A stretch of 64,000 nt of DNA from Agelas oroides (Eukaryota > Porifera > Demospongiae > Agelasida > Agelasidae), in NCBI GenBank assembly GCA_949130485.1, contig OX422199.1, forward strand, positions 212,501 to 276,500, in the 5' to 3' direction. Shown here piece after piece: positions 15,151 through 26,128 of this stretch. The notes beneath the pieces are model-generated. The model made no database searches, was not told the origin of the DNA, and saw nothing but the letters and a program-made list of their open reading frames with translations. Positions within the stretch are counted from its first letter, which is position 1, and the number at the start of each line of letters is the position of its first letter. A program made the position numbers and the translations under genes.

Positions 15151-16332
15151 AGCACTTGTACTCAACTTGTTTTTATACTTCTTTCAGTGATGCAAAAAGA
15201 AATTCTTTATAGAGCAAAGCATTAACTTCAGACGTGCTATGAACTATTTATTTCTTACCACTTATTTCAAGGCTCTTTTCACTTGTCAAGTATTTTGAGT
15301 TAAAACTTGGTTGCTAGGCAACCTCACATTTGTATTAGCAAGGTCAGTATGCTGTAAAATTGCTATATATTGTTTACGATTATCATATTCTGAAGGTACT
15401 GCAATTACTTTTTTGTTTACAAACTAACAAACGATAAAAACTCTGGTTGCTAGGCAACTCCTCCAATCAACACAACAAGTGTCTCACCTCATTTTTAGGG
15501 TACTATGTGTGCCAGGCCAGGCTTGTCATGAGCCATGGCAACTGTCTCTTTAGAATCAGGTGCTGTTTGTGCGGCACTTCTTTCAAATCCTTCATCACCT
15601 CCACCTTTACTTTGTTACATGGTTAGTGTTGTAGGTATGCTCTGATGTTGCACAAAACATTATGACAACATGGAAATGCTCTCTCTCTTTTTTCCTTCTT
15701 GCATACAAAAATCTGGATTGTTGATGTTAAATAACCATGGCTCTGCCCAAGTTAATATTCCAGTGTTCAACGCTCATGCAACCTGCAACCCTGTTGAGTT
15801 AGCTAGTGAACCTGGGAGATTTAGTGACGTGTAGTGATGCAAGTAATGGTAGGTAGATGGGGGGCGTCCCAAACGAAGAATCTGGAGGCCCTTCTTGTAA
15901 TACCTTGTTGAAAAACTTGAGACATAACATTCAAAACACAGCGTCAATACAGCTTGACGTTCAGTAGACTTGAGGCTGATCAATGCAAAGTGTGTGTTAC
16001 AAAAATCGGACACCGCCTCCCGTCTGTCTACCCTGTGTCATCACATGTGATGAAATCTCTCAGGCGTTCCCTCTCTGTTATCAAGTGATCAAAAACTGGA
16101 GCTGGGGACGAGGCCATGCTATTCTAGCCTCATTCCCAGACCAATGCCACTGGTCTGGGAATGAGTCCACACAAGCTCATCCTTCCTGAGTCTGTCTCTT
16201 TGCTCATGCACTGACATGCTGAGTGCGCCATCACACCGTTCCTTGTCGTCTCACAGACGAAAAACTCGATGCCACTCTGTCTTCTTGAGTCCTAAGATGC
16301 ATGCAATTAGATAAAATTTATCCATGTCAACA

Positions 16333-16540
16333 TAGTCTCGTGACCAGCCGGAAAAACCTACGGAAAATCTGTCTGGCTAATTTGTGATAATTGAAGTCAT
16401 TTAGAGGCGAGAACTTCCATACATGGTCAGTGCCGGCTGCATTCAAACCATGCTGACATGTGCAAAAGCCCAAGAAAGGCACGCAATGTTACCAGATGGA
16501 TTTTCCGTAGGTTATATCCATCCGGCTGGGCACGAGACTA
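16333..16540. mobile_element. ~208-bp MITE-like foldback
   Basis: Left TAGTCTCGTGACCAGCCGG, right CCGGCTGGGCACGAGACTA; further inward GGAAAAACCTACGGAAAATC pairs with GATTTTCCGTAGGTT. TA-flanked and non-coding. Confidence 0.75.
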
Positions 16541-17120
16541 ATGTAAACATGGATACTCTCTGTCTTTTAACATGGCTCCTCCAGTTGTGCGCAGACAACT
16601 CAAGGTGCGCAGAAACCTATTCGACTGTTTGTTCACCTAAATAACTGCAGCACTACTGAAATCATCTTTGCCACTCAGTGAGCAAGTTACAATGTGTGTT
16701 TGCCAGTGGGTACTTGCTCGCTGAATGGCAAAGATACTTTCAGTGGAGATTAGCCTGGAGATGAGACAACGAAAGTTCTGGTGAATGAAGAGTTAGGTAT
16801 TTTATCTTAAAAACCACTCCGTACCTAAAGGAGGTGTTTCTCCAGTGTTCAGCTTCCCCACAGGTAATATCGAGCTCGCAATCCTCCTCTTCTACATGAG
16901 TTTTTGAGCATCTAACATGAACTGCACTACGCAGGCTGCTAATCTATAATAACCTGTTCTCAAGTTCTCAGCAGGTAGTCCTCGAACCCTATCCTCTGCT
17001 TTTACACTATTAGAGCACCTCATCATCAATTTATAATAACTTTTCCCAGGCTTTCGGTAGAGAAAATGTCCGTGCTAAAAGTGTAGTTGTAATGCAGGAA
17101 GACAGGTCACAGTTCTTCCT

Positions 17121-17594
17121 TAGCCTTGTACCCAGGCCCCACCCAAAAAATCGGGAAAGGGGCCTGGTGTCACTTGCAAACTTTCTTGTATGTGCTGAGT
17201 CAGCAGTCTTCATTTGGAGTAGAGGAATCACGTTCGTCCATTACCAATTACTAAATTCTTGACACGTGAAAGTAGTAGACTCGTTCCTAGACCATTTGAA
17301 AATGGGAACGAGGCAAGCAGACTTTTCATAAACCTCGGATTTCAGAAACTTAGAGCGTAGTTACGCTTGCTAGGCTACTACTCTTGCCTCACAGGATTTG
17401 TCTGTAGTCGCTCCGTAGCAAGATCTATTCATCTACTCTGCAATGCCATTGTCAACAGTAGTAGCTGGCTACCACGTGATCACATAAGGCACGTAATTGT
17501 TACATAATAAGCTGACTCAGCACACACGAGAAAGTTTGCAAGTGACACCAGGCCCCTTTCCCGATTTTTTGGGTGGGGCCTGGGGACGAGGCTA
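17121..17594. mobile_element. ~474-bp MITE-like foldback with ~90-bp arms
   Basis: The left arm (TAGCCTTGTACCCAGGCCCC, ACCCAAAAAATCGGGAAAGG, GGCCTGGTGTCACTTGCAAAC and on through TGCTGAGTCAGC) reappears inverted at about 17,505-17,594. The ends are TA-GCCTTGT/AcGAGGC-TA type. The unique centre of about 290 bp has no ORF. It is the longest member of the family in the window. Confidence 0.8.
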
Positions 17595-18112
17595 CTGAAA
17601 GTGTACACACATGCTCAGTTCCTCAGGATTTCTGACAACTGTTTATCATGTTTACAGTGCAGTGCTGGCAATCATCTGCTCCCTTCTCAAGCTGCTTGTC
17701 TCATTCCAATGATGACAAGCTCAGTTTGGGAATGAGACAAGGCAACATACCATGGTTAAATTCCATGCACACTGGGTTTATTACAATTTGAAAGCAGAAT
17801 TTTCCAAAAACGAGTTTTTAGTGTGCAATTGTTATAATGAGGTGAGGTTCTTTAGCTATTGAATCAACGAGGTTAAGGGTTTGTGGGGTGCTGTGCGTTG
17901 TTTATGTTGAACTGTATAAAGAATGGTGTGTTTTAGAATAAAAGAATGCATGTTGTAAGTTAATTTTCTGTTTCCGAGTCGCCATTTTCTCTTTCAGTTT
18001 ATCTCCCATCCTTGAGTTTAAATTGGGGAGAGAGAGCAATAAGTTAAATGTATGATGTAATCCTCTGCGGAGACGCTGAACCTAGGTTGAAATGTAGCAG
18101 AAGACATGTTGC

Positions 18113-18320
18113 AGTCTCGTACACCGCCAGAAAAACTCTGAGGTGAAAAATTGTCTGGTAATGTTCTTGGAATGGTTTCTAGTTTGTAGGCTATATTTCA
18201 CATGTTCACGCTCAAATGCTGGAGCAATTCTACTGCTGAATGTTATGTATACTTTTTAATTGGTCAAGAACTGTTACCAGACAGATTTGCCTCTGGTTTT
18301 TCCGGGTGAGCACAAGACTG
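18113..18320. mobile_element. ~208-bp MITE-like foldback
   Basis: Left AGTCTCGTACACCGCCAGAAAAAC, right GGTTTTTCCGGGTGAGCACAAGACT (split here by mismatches); inner GTCTGGTAA pairs with TTACCAGAC. It is a diverged copy. Confidence 0.6.
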
Positions 18321-18749
18321 AAAGTTGTCAACGAAGGCTGATCCTAATTAAAGCACATCACCTATTGAATAGTGAACATGCACTGCTTGGCTTTAATTGG
18401 AAACTATTTTGTACGGTTAAACTGTTTTAGCTGCTAATCCTAATTAAAGCCCACTACAATATCCACTAGAGACTACTATAATGGTTATCTAACGCTAACC
18501 ATGCAATGTTGAACTAGTTTGCTGCATATGTATAGCTGGAGAGCGAGTTCTTTTCTTTTGGCTGCCAAGGGGCCACTTGAATATTTTTATTGGCATGAGC
18601 TATAAAATTTTCCCGACAGTCTATGTCATTTGTCTACTTAGGTGTCTGTCCGTCCACTTTAAAAATGCAGTATAGGCACTCGTATCTGGTGTCGTTGCGT
18701 CATGCAAGAACATACAACTCACTGTGGCATCATGCAATAGTCTACCCAC

Positions 18750-21344
18750 CTAATAGTACCCTCCGGAGGGCTGCTGGTAAGGATGGTGCCGGTACTCCCT
18801 CTTCCCCGGTCGAGGAGACTTCCAGTCACCACTGTTGCCTGCAGAGGGAAACAGAGTACACAGTATGACCATCACATGATGTCACATGACTGTCATATGA
18901 CTACCACATGATGTCACATGACTATCACATGATGCCACATGACTGTCATATACTATGTATGGGGTCTGGAGCCACCAGTTGAGTGGTGCACGCTCACTAG
19001 TGGACTATGGACACCAAGCTATTTTCTGGCTGTACGCGGGAGGGAAGACACAGGCAATGACAGCAGAACACTGCCTATCCCTGCACTGTATGCTGAAGGA
19101 ACTCAGCAACTCCCTCCCACAAAGCCAAACTCTTTCTCTCTCTTGTCCTTACTGTAGCCTTGATCGGCACCTCCGCGAGGTGAGTCAGAGAAGCTGCTGT
19201 AATACTGGTCACTCTCAAAGGGCTGGTTAGAGTACGGCTCTGATCCGTAGCCTCCACCTCCCCCATGCCCTCCACCACCTCCACCATAGCCCCCTCCTCC
19301 ATACCCTCCACCTCCACCCCTGAGAAGAGAAAACAGTCGTTATGTGACACCAAAGAAACTCTTTCACAAGTTAGTGTGAGCACTAAACCCTCTTAACCTT
19401 CCCTCTGGCTCATGTGTGTAGCTCACTCACATGCTATCCGGTGGTGGACCTTGTCTCCAGCCATCACTCCTCCTGCATGAAGAAATAGAGGGAAAGGGAG
19501 AAATCAATACACGTTTTACCACAAACTATACACGAGTGTAGCAGGCCCACGCTACACTTACCTGTTATCCCTGAAACCGTCAAAGCCTCCACCTCTTCCT
19601 CCTCCCCCACCTCTCATTGGTCCTCTCCCTCCTCCACGTTGTGGAGACCCAAATCTTCCTCCTCCTCCCCCTCTTCCACCGCCTCCTCCTCCCCCTCTCC
19701 CACCTCTACCACGGCCTCCACCTCTCCCCATTCCCCTCCCTCCTCCAAGTCCACCTCCTCCCCTCATTCCACCCCCTCTCATGGGAGACCCATGGCCTTG
19801 CTGCTGAGGGGGACCTCCGGGAAACCCGTCAAAACCTGGCATGCCAGGCTCGTGGTACTTTCCAACAATGAGGTCCGGTTGACCAGGCTCCTGGGGAGAA
19901 GGGAAGAAAGGAGAGTAAAGGAGAAAAGATGAGACGGTACAGGATAAGAAAACATGGAAGGGAGGAATTAGGAGAGGGAGTGGCCAGCCACACAGCTACA
20001 TAAACAAGAAAGCCAAGCAACTGATACAAATGAAGCTCATGGCACAACTCACTGGAGGAATCAGCATCTTTCTGATCTCAGCCAAACCAGCGACAACCTT
20101 CAGGGTGGAATGAGGCCCCACGGCTTCTATCAACACATGCAAGTCCTCCTTCAGGTGGGCATACGAGGGGTCATCTCCGCTCCTCAGCTCCTCCTCCTTC
20201 TGTCTGTCTCGCATAGACCCTCGGCCCAGGATACTCATCTTGGTCTGGGTCTCGGCCTGCATTCGTTTCAGAGTCAGACCCTTGGGGCCGAGCAGACGAC
20301 CCACAAGATTGTGCTGGGAAGGAGAGTCACACATCAGATGATTATCGCTCCTCCTGATTACTTAGTTCTTTACTCAATCATATCACAATCAGTTTGGCAG
20401 ATGAATGGTTCAACTCTATTTAGTGTACACTATAGTGAGACCACGGCATCTCACAAGACAAAATTGAACAAACTTTTTATGCTGTATCGCTACGAGTGTG
20501 CAGCATGACTAACAAACTTTCGATTGTTTGTTTTCGATTCCATTGCACATTCAGATGCCGCGCACGTGACTTGGTAGTACCTGATACGGATTCTCGTGTG
20601 ACTTGTAGTAAAAAAATACGGATTTTATAAACTGTATGCAACTGCAAGGCTTCCCCATTGATTCCCATACATTCGTGTGAGTTAGACGTATGATATTACT
20701 GATTAACTAGTTCTTCATTCGATAATCACAATCAGTTCGGCAGATGAACGGTTCAACCCTATTTAGTGCACACCATATGGAGACCACGTCATCTTACAAG
20801 ACAAAAATTAACAAACTTTATGCCTAAAATTTTAATGAGTAAAGGTGTTTAATGTGTTACCAAAGCTCGGCTAGATTCTAATCGGTGCCCACCATGATGC
20901 CCTGAAAAGATTTGACAAAACTCCCAAAGGTCAAAAGTACACTCCTTTCATACCTTCTTTTGGTCTTCATAAGGAATGAAAACTTTCTCTGCTTGTTTCT
21001 TGTTTGGGTCTCGGTGCATCGACTCACCGCTCTGGACGCGGTTGATCTCTGTAAGTCGAGAGAAGCGGAGGGAGTGAGATATCTAAATCTAAGCCAATTT
21101 TTTTTACTTCCAAACGCTCGTGAGTTATTAGCAATGATACGAAGCCTTAGACAACATAAACCGCTCATTTCGCACCTTGGTCCAGCAATCTAGCGCAGTG
21201 CACATAGTTCGGGTCCAGACTGTCTTTCTCCGCCATCAGCTCCGCGAGGATGTCCCGACCGATGTTCATCTCCCCCTGAGACTGATCCATCCCACCGTAG
21301 CCCTGCGACAAGCCGGGGATCTGCGCCATTTCTAGAGACTGCAT
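18750..21344 (-). CDS. Sam68/KHDRBS-like STAR-family RNA-binding protein
   Basis: Nuclear RNA-binding proteins of the Sam68 (KHDRBS) group bind U/A-rich RNA and influence splicing. Seven exons on the minus strand, phases agreeing: 21344-21176, 21048-20954, 20313-20053, 19890-19562, 19472-19431, 19319-19153, 18838-18750; about 383 aa. Domains in order: Qua1-like ILAELMAEKDSLDPNYVHCA (residues ~25-50); KH with FIPYEDQKKHNLVGRLLGPK and the GxxG loop GPKG; SMRDRQKEEELRSGDDPSYA (near-identical to Sam68); Qua2-like end LIPP; then an RGG/GGR-rich region, a Gly-Tyr region, and a Tyr-rich end REYRHHPYQQPSGGYY resembling Sam68's REHPYGRY. The start at 21344 was chosen as the first ATG of the open frame; an internal ATG at 21329 is possible. 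It lies head to head with UGDH, about 680 bp apart. Confidence 0.88.
20350..20830. repeat. Pair of ~130-bp direct repeats in KH gene intron 2
   Basis: The block AGTTCTTTACTCAATCAT ... CAGTTTGGCAGATGAATGG ... CTATTTAGTGTACAC ... ACAAGACAAAATTGAACAAAC at about 20,360-20,480 recurs diverged at about 20,705-20,822. This intronic duplication has unknown origin. Confidence 0.65.
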
Positions 21345-22025
21345 CTGAACATCACACAAAAAACAACACGAGAACGCAGATATTTATGCGCATGCGTGAA
21401 TGGTCAGTAAGCTACCTAAATTTACGAATTTTTGAAATTTTAAAGGGGCGTAGCCACGTGTTTGGATATCCAAGGACTGCATTGTATATAAAATAGACTT
21501 TGTATTGATTTTTTGGCAATGTATATGACATTAAATATCTAACTGTACCGTCTATTTCTGCCAAAATGGTTTGCAAAGCCAAGCTTTCTGATGCCGGAGA
21601 CTTGGACGCCATGACTGTCGGAGACTTGGATGCCATGGTAATAACAAACTGCGTATCTTTCATTTTGTATCTGATCTGTTGATTCATATTATCTGTATCG
21701 TTACTTTTATAACACGTCTGATACAGGCATGAAGTTTTACACATAAGATACATAAACGTACTGCAGTTCTGATACAGATTGTACTGCTGCAACGCTCGGC
21801 ATTATATACTGATGCGATACGGTTCCGTGCGTAAGGATCTGATACTGTTCTGATTCCGCTGCAGAACTGATCCACTTCCGTAAACTTATCCGTATCGTTT
21901 ACGAAAGGCAACGGAACCGTATCATGTCAGAATATTTTTGGCTGTGTAGGCTACTAAGTAACTCTTGCTAACCATGGATAATAAGCACGAGGTTATATTG
22001 TGCTAACACTGTCGTATGCGTAGCC
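21345..22025. promoter_or_regulatory. Head-to-head intergenic region, KH gene / UGDH
   Basis: A 680-bp spacer separates the two divergent start codons and must hold both promoters. An inverted pair CTGATACGGTTCCG (21,810) / ACGGAACCGTATCA (21,912) and several GATACGG/CTGATAC words suggest a small old foldback. No TATA box was obvious. Confidence 0.45.
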
Positions 22026-23438
22026 ATGCCGATTAGCAAGGTGTGTTGTATCGGTGCGGGCTACGTTGGTGGGCCGACGTGCAGCGTGATAGCGTTCAAG
22101 TGTCCCGACATCCAAGTCAACGTTGTGGATATTAGCCAGCCCCGAATTGACGCATGGAACTCGGACAACCTACCCATCTATGAACCAGGATTGTACGAAA
22201 TTGTGAAGCAGGTACGAGGCAAAAATCTTCACTTTTCAACCAATGTCGGAGCAGCGGTAGAAGCAGCTGATTTGATATTCATTTCCGTCAACACACCCAC
22301 TAAGATGTTTGGTGTTGGCAAGGGAAGAGCTCCTGATCTAAAATACATAGAATCTGCTGCCAGGAAAATTGCTGAGGTCACAAAGTCTCCGAAAATTGTT
22401 GTCGAGAAGAGCACAGTTCCGGTCAAAGCTGCCGAGAGCATCACGAAAATCCTACAACATCTTCTTCCTCACGTTCCGTTCCAAGTTCTCTCAAATCCAG
22501 AGTTTCTAGCGGAGGGTACCGCAGTAAGGGATCTCCTCAAACCAGATAGGGTGCTAATTGGAGGGGAACAGTCGGAAGCTGGGTACAAAGCCATCGAAGA
22601 GCTGAGCTGGATCTACAGCCACTGGGTGCCGAGAGAGAGGATTGTGACAATGAACACGTGGTCTTCGGAACTGTCCAAGTTGGCAGCCAATGCCTTCTTG
22701 GCTCAGCGAATCTCCAGTATAAACGCAATCAGCGCAGTGTGTGAGGTTACAGGGGCTAACGTAGAAGAGGTGTCTCATGCCATTGGTCTTGATTCTCGAA
22801 TTGGGAGCAAGTTTCTCAAAGCGAGTGTGGGGTTTGGTGGAAGCTGTTTCCAGAAGGACGTACTCAGCCTTGTGTACCTCAGTGAAGGGCTCAACTTACC
22901 TGAAGTGGCTGAATACTGGCATCAGGTGGTGGCCATGAACGATTACCAGAGAAGACGATTTGCACAAAAGATTGTCAACCGACTTTTTCAGACAGTAACA
23001 GGCAAACGCATTGCCATATTTGGCTTTGCTTTTAAGAAGGACACAGGTGACACCCGCGAGAGCTCTAGTATCTACATCACTAAGCACCTTCTCGATGAAG
23101 CAGCTCATATCGTGATTTATGACCCAAAAGTGGAACATGAGCAGATCAAAATGGACCTCACTGACCCCTCCATCCTTCCTGACCCCCAGCAGTTTGACAA
23201 GCTGGTTACCATAGCAACTGATCCCTATACTGCAGTGGAAGGGGCACATGCTATTGTCATTTGCACGGAATGGGACGAGTTTACCACACTGGATTACACG
23301 CGTATTTTTACCAGCATGCTGAAACCGGCGTACATTTTTGACGGGAGATTGATTCTCAATCACGAGAAACTGATGAAGATAGGATTTCAGGTTGAGGTTG
23401 TTGGGAAAGTAACGAACCCTTTGCCTTCCAACCCTTAG
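22026..23438 (+). CDS. UGDH: UDP-glucose 6-dehydrogenase, single exon
   Basis: This cytosolic enzyme oxidises UDP-glucose to UDP-glucuronate with two NAD+, the precursor for glycosaminoglycans and glucuronidation. The uninterrupted 470-aa frame covers the whole protein (human about 494 aa). Visible: N-terminal Rossmann [12 protein letters not shown] (residues 7-18); NEFLAEGTA-type segment [19 protein letters not shown]; the conserved [17 protein letters not shown] helix; the catalytic cysteine in [10 protein letters not shown] (Cys274); and the C-terminal NAD/UDP-binding fold with [15 protein letters not shown]. The ATG at 22026 directly precedes the Rossmann strand. Absence of introns contrasts with every neighbouring housekeeping gene, so the gene may be an old retrocopy or have lost introns. 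MRPL13 follows 272 bp downstream on the same strand. Confidence 0.97.
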   Translation: MPISKVCCIGAGYVGGPTCSVIAFKCPDIQVNVVDISQPRIDAWNSDNLPIYEPGLYEIVKQVRGKNLHFSTNVGAAVEAADLIFISVNTPTKMFGVGKGRAPDLKYIESAARKIAEVTKSPKIVVEKSTVPVKAAESITKILQHLLPHVPFQVLSNPEFLAEGTAVRDLLKPDRVLIGGEQSEAGYKAIEELSWIYSHWVPRERIVTMNTWSSELSKLAANAFLAQRISSINAISAVCEVTGANVEEVSHAIGLDSRIGSKFLKASVGFGGSCFQKDVLSLVYLSEGLNLPEVAEYWHQVVAMNDYQRRRFAQKIVNRLFQTVTGKRIAIFGFAFKKDTGDTRESSSIYITKHLLDEAAHIVIYDPKVEHEQIKMDLTDPSILPDPQQFDKLVTIATDPYTAVEGAHAIVICTEWDEFTTLDYTRIFTSMLKPAYIFDGRLILNHEKLMKIGFQVEVVGKVTNPLPSNP

Positions 23439-23614
23439 CAGCTCTTTCAACAGTAGCACTGTCTTGTTATAATTGGTCTCTTTTGTCTGCATGTGTGTAC
23501 CATTCTCAGGCCCCTGCCAAGCTTCAATCTACTGAAATGAGACTAATTTTGACAATATGTTGGTTGCAAAAATGTGTCCAGTTTAGTCTTCATGCTACTC
23601 CCCTGGTGCTTCCT

Positions 23615-23661
23615 TAGTCTCGTTCCCAGGCCGCACTGTTCACTGATACGGGAACGAGACT
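23615..23661. mobile_element. Short MITE-like hairpin upstream of MRPL13
   Basis: TAGTCTCGTTCCCAGGCC ... GGGAACGAGACT; a minimal internally deleted copy lying about 50 bp before the MRPL13 start codon, so it is in or next to the promoter. Confidence 0.7.
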
Positions 23662-23710
23662 GCACAAAAGGGGGTGTGGTCACGACGTTTCTCACGCTCT
23701 TGCTCACACA

Positions 23711-25479
23711 ATGGCAAGTAAATTGAGTCAGGTAAGCAGCTGAAATGTTCCACCTTGCACGATCTATACTAGTGAAGTTGTCAATCGGACTTGAATAGAA
23801 TAAACTTGTCCTAATTAGAGCACAAGCATGAATTATGCACTATTTCCACAGGATTTGTTGCTAAGATGTATGACCTTCATTCTGCAATTGCAGGCTTTCC
23901 TTGGTATACTCTACTGTAGTTCTCCCTTCCCGTTATCCCCCCCCCCCCCCCTCCCTCACCCTCCCCACATACACACACAAGAGTCTTGCAACCCGCACAC
24001 GGCTGTGGTACCTGATTGACGCTCGGGGACAGGTAGTGGGGAGGCTGGCGTCCATGGTGTCCCTCCTCCTCCAGGGAAAAACAAAACCTGTGTACCACCC
24101 TGCAGGTGACCTATCTTCCCCCTCCTCTCTCCCCCTCCCTTTCCCTCTTTCTCTTCCTTCCTCTAGCTCCTTTACAAGATACCGCTATTGTAAGTACTAG
24201 TTGTTTAGCACATGCCCCCCCCCCCCCCCCCTCCCCTCCCCTCCCCCCCCCCCCAAATCACACACACACACACAGTGGACATGGGTGACCATGTGGTGGT
24301 CATCAACACACAACATGTGGTGTTTACAGGAAACAAGTGGGACCAGAAGCTATACAGACACCACACTGGGTTAGCTTACCCTTTACCCTGTACCCAGACC
24401 CATTCCACATGGCCTGAGTACGAGACCCTTCTACTTACAACATGACTGAACATATTTATGTCAGAAAGATGTTTGACTGGCACATGTAAAACCTCAGCTA
24501 CAATATTCTTTTATCCTCATCCCCATGTCCCTTCTTATGAAACTACTTACACTTGTATTTACTTAGCCTCATTCCCAGGCTCGTGCTCCCCGCCCACGCA
24601 CGAGCCTGGGAACGAGGCTAGTGTTTACTGAGCATATGTACAGTATAATATTGTGTCCTATCCGAAAGAATAGTTCGTTGCTTTTGGTAGGCACAAGTCC
24701 AACCTCAGCTGCAATGATCAATCTCTGATCCAGGTATCCTGGCGGACTGAAAGAGACACTGGCAAAAGACTTACATAAGAGAGACCAGACTAAGGTATTT
24801 GACCCACATACATGCTAGCCTGAGGGCACATGCAGAAACTGAAATAGTAGCTGTGCTAGATTTGTTCCCAGGCTCCTGCATAGTTGTACATACTGTGGGT
24901 GACACCCTATGTTACAACCATCAACCTTCCTGCCTCCCCCCACCTCTCCCCGCTCCCACCTGACACACACACACACACACACAGGTCCTCACAAAGGCAG
25001 TGTATGGGATGTTGCCACACAACAACCTCCGCAAGAAGAGAATGAGACGACTTCACCTTTATCTAGATGAGGTGAGCCCGTCCAGGACCTCCTTCTCTAC
25101 CATATTCTGTCACATCATACTCTACTACACTTTGCCATAGCCTTGTTCCCAGTCTCTCACACCTTCATTGCTTGCAGTGAAGGCTGGAGTTGTGTTCTGT
25201 ACTGCAGCACTGGGGGTAGGAAAGACTGGGAACGAGGCTAACTCTGTCATGGCTCTGTCATACTCTGCTATATTCTAACACACTCTGTCATATGGCTGGT
25301 ACGAAGGTAGACTATTCATTCAGTGTTCTGTTCTCTCTCTCTCCCACTAGAAACATCCTTACTCTGCTAACATCTTCAAGAAGTTGGAGGGACCGTGTCA
25401 GATATACAAGAAACTAGAGGACTATACTGAGGAGGAGGTAGCCAGGTTTCCTGAGATTGTGAAAGTACCTCATTTATAA
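23711..25479 (+). CDS. MRPL13: Mitochondrial large-subunit ribosomal protein L13 (uL13m), six exons
   Basis: This is a structural protein of the mitochondrial 39S ribosomal subunit. Exons: 23711-23731, 23982-24105, 24276-24369, 24734-24794, 24985-25071, 25351-25479; phases agree and give 171 aa (human 178). Diagnostic segments are [50 protein letters not shown], the conserved [20 protein letters not shown] and a C-terminus [16 protein letters not shown] (human EEIDAFPRLWTPP). Several acceptors follow CA repeats (exons 2, 3, 5), and introns hold poly-C tracts and two MITE-like elements. Exons 4-6 were copied, with the flanking NLR gene, to two places downstream. Confidence 0.93.
24564..24620. 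mobile_element. 57-bp MITE-like hairpin in MRPL13 intron 3
   Basis: TAGCCTCATTCCCAGGCTCG / CGAGCCTGGGAACGAGGCTA with a short loop (TGCTCCCCGCCCACG). This is an almost perfect palindrome and a good type copy of the family. Confidence 0.85.
25138..25240. mobile_element. 103-bp MITE-like element in MRPL13 intron 5
   Basis: TAGCCTTGTTCCCAGTCTCTC / GAAAGACTGGGAACGAGGCTA (written in parts), with a CA-rich, CACTTCATTGCTTGCAGTG-like centre. The same insertion is present at the same relative position in unit 2 (31,242-31,353) and in part in unit 3 (about 37,140-37,216), so it predates the segmental duplications. Confidence 0.8.
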
Positions 25480-26128
25480 TCCACACTTCATCTGTGATTG
25501 CATCAACAACTTATCACATTTGATTGCCACATTATCATTTGCACGGTTTGGTTAAATTTTGATGGGCATTCTTGCATGACACAATTGTCGTACCTAAACC
25601 ATCATCATACTCATTCTGGTAGCTACTCCAGTCAACTGCAATTGAAGTGAGTTGCAGAGGTCAGAATGGTCAGGGTGTCCTAAATGTGAGGTGCACCATC
25701 TGGGAATTTGTGGGGATCTAAAAATTGTCTCAATTAAGTAATGTTTTCACTATATATGAATGGAGTCATGGACCTGGTTACCACATTTCTTGCTGCTGAG
25801 CAGTGGCTTTATCTAGCACTAAAAAAAAGCCACTTCTCCATGACTCCATCACTATGTAGGACACTATACTACATAATTCCCTCCCTTCTATATAACTACG
25901 GCACATTGCTAAAGAACTTGGGGTATTTTTGCATTCTTCCCATACACATAATTTTCCTGCCTTCCACGCTCAAATTTCCTGCCCCTTTTCCCATGCACGT
26001 TGTAATACTTAACCTAGCTGGCTTCAGTTTTTTCAATGTTTTATATAAGTATCAAAGAGAGTTACTGGAATGTCAACTGCTATACTGCTTACAGCTACAT
26101 GTACATATATATGTGCTATGGTCACCTT
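25480..26128. other. Convergent spacer MRPL13 / NLR1
   Basis: AT-rich, without a coding exon I can support. It holds one 88-bp inverted repeat (25,761-25,848; ends TGGAGTCATGG / CCATGACTCCA) and probably both 3' UTRs. Confidence 0.5.

Larger units (their letters stand above)
15151..18749. other. Gene-poor region between CCM2 and the KH gene
   Basis: No ORF with recognisable protein is seen. It contains two GGTTGCTAGGCAAC palindromes (15309 and 15445), three long foldback elements (listed separately), several small ones (16,130; 16,675-16,740; 17,697-17,745) and AATAAA near 17,938. The two genes converge here, so their 3' UTRs probably occupy the edges. Confidence 0.5.

Noticed and set aside
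22896-23492. 198-aa minus ORF opposite UGDH
   Set aside because: Antisense shadow of a conserved enzyme gene; no recognisable domain.
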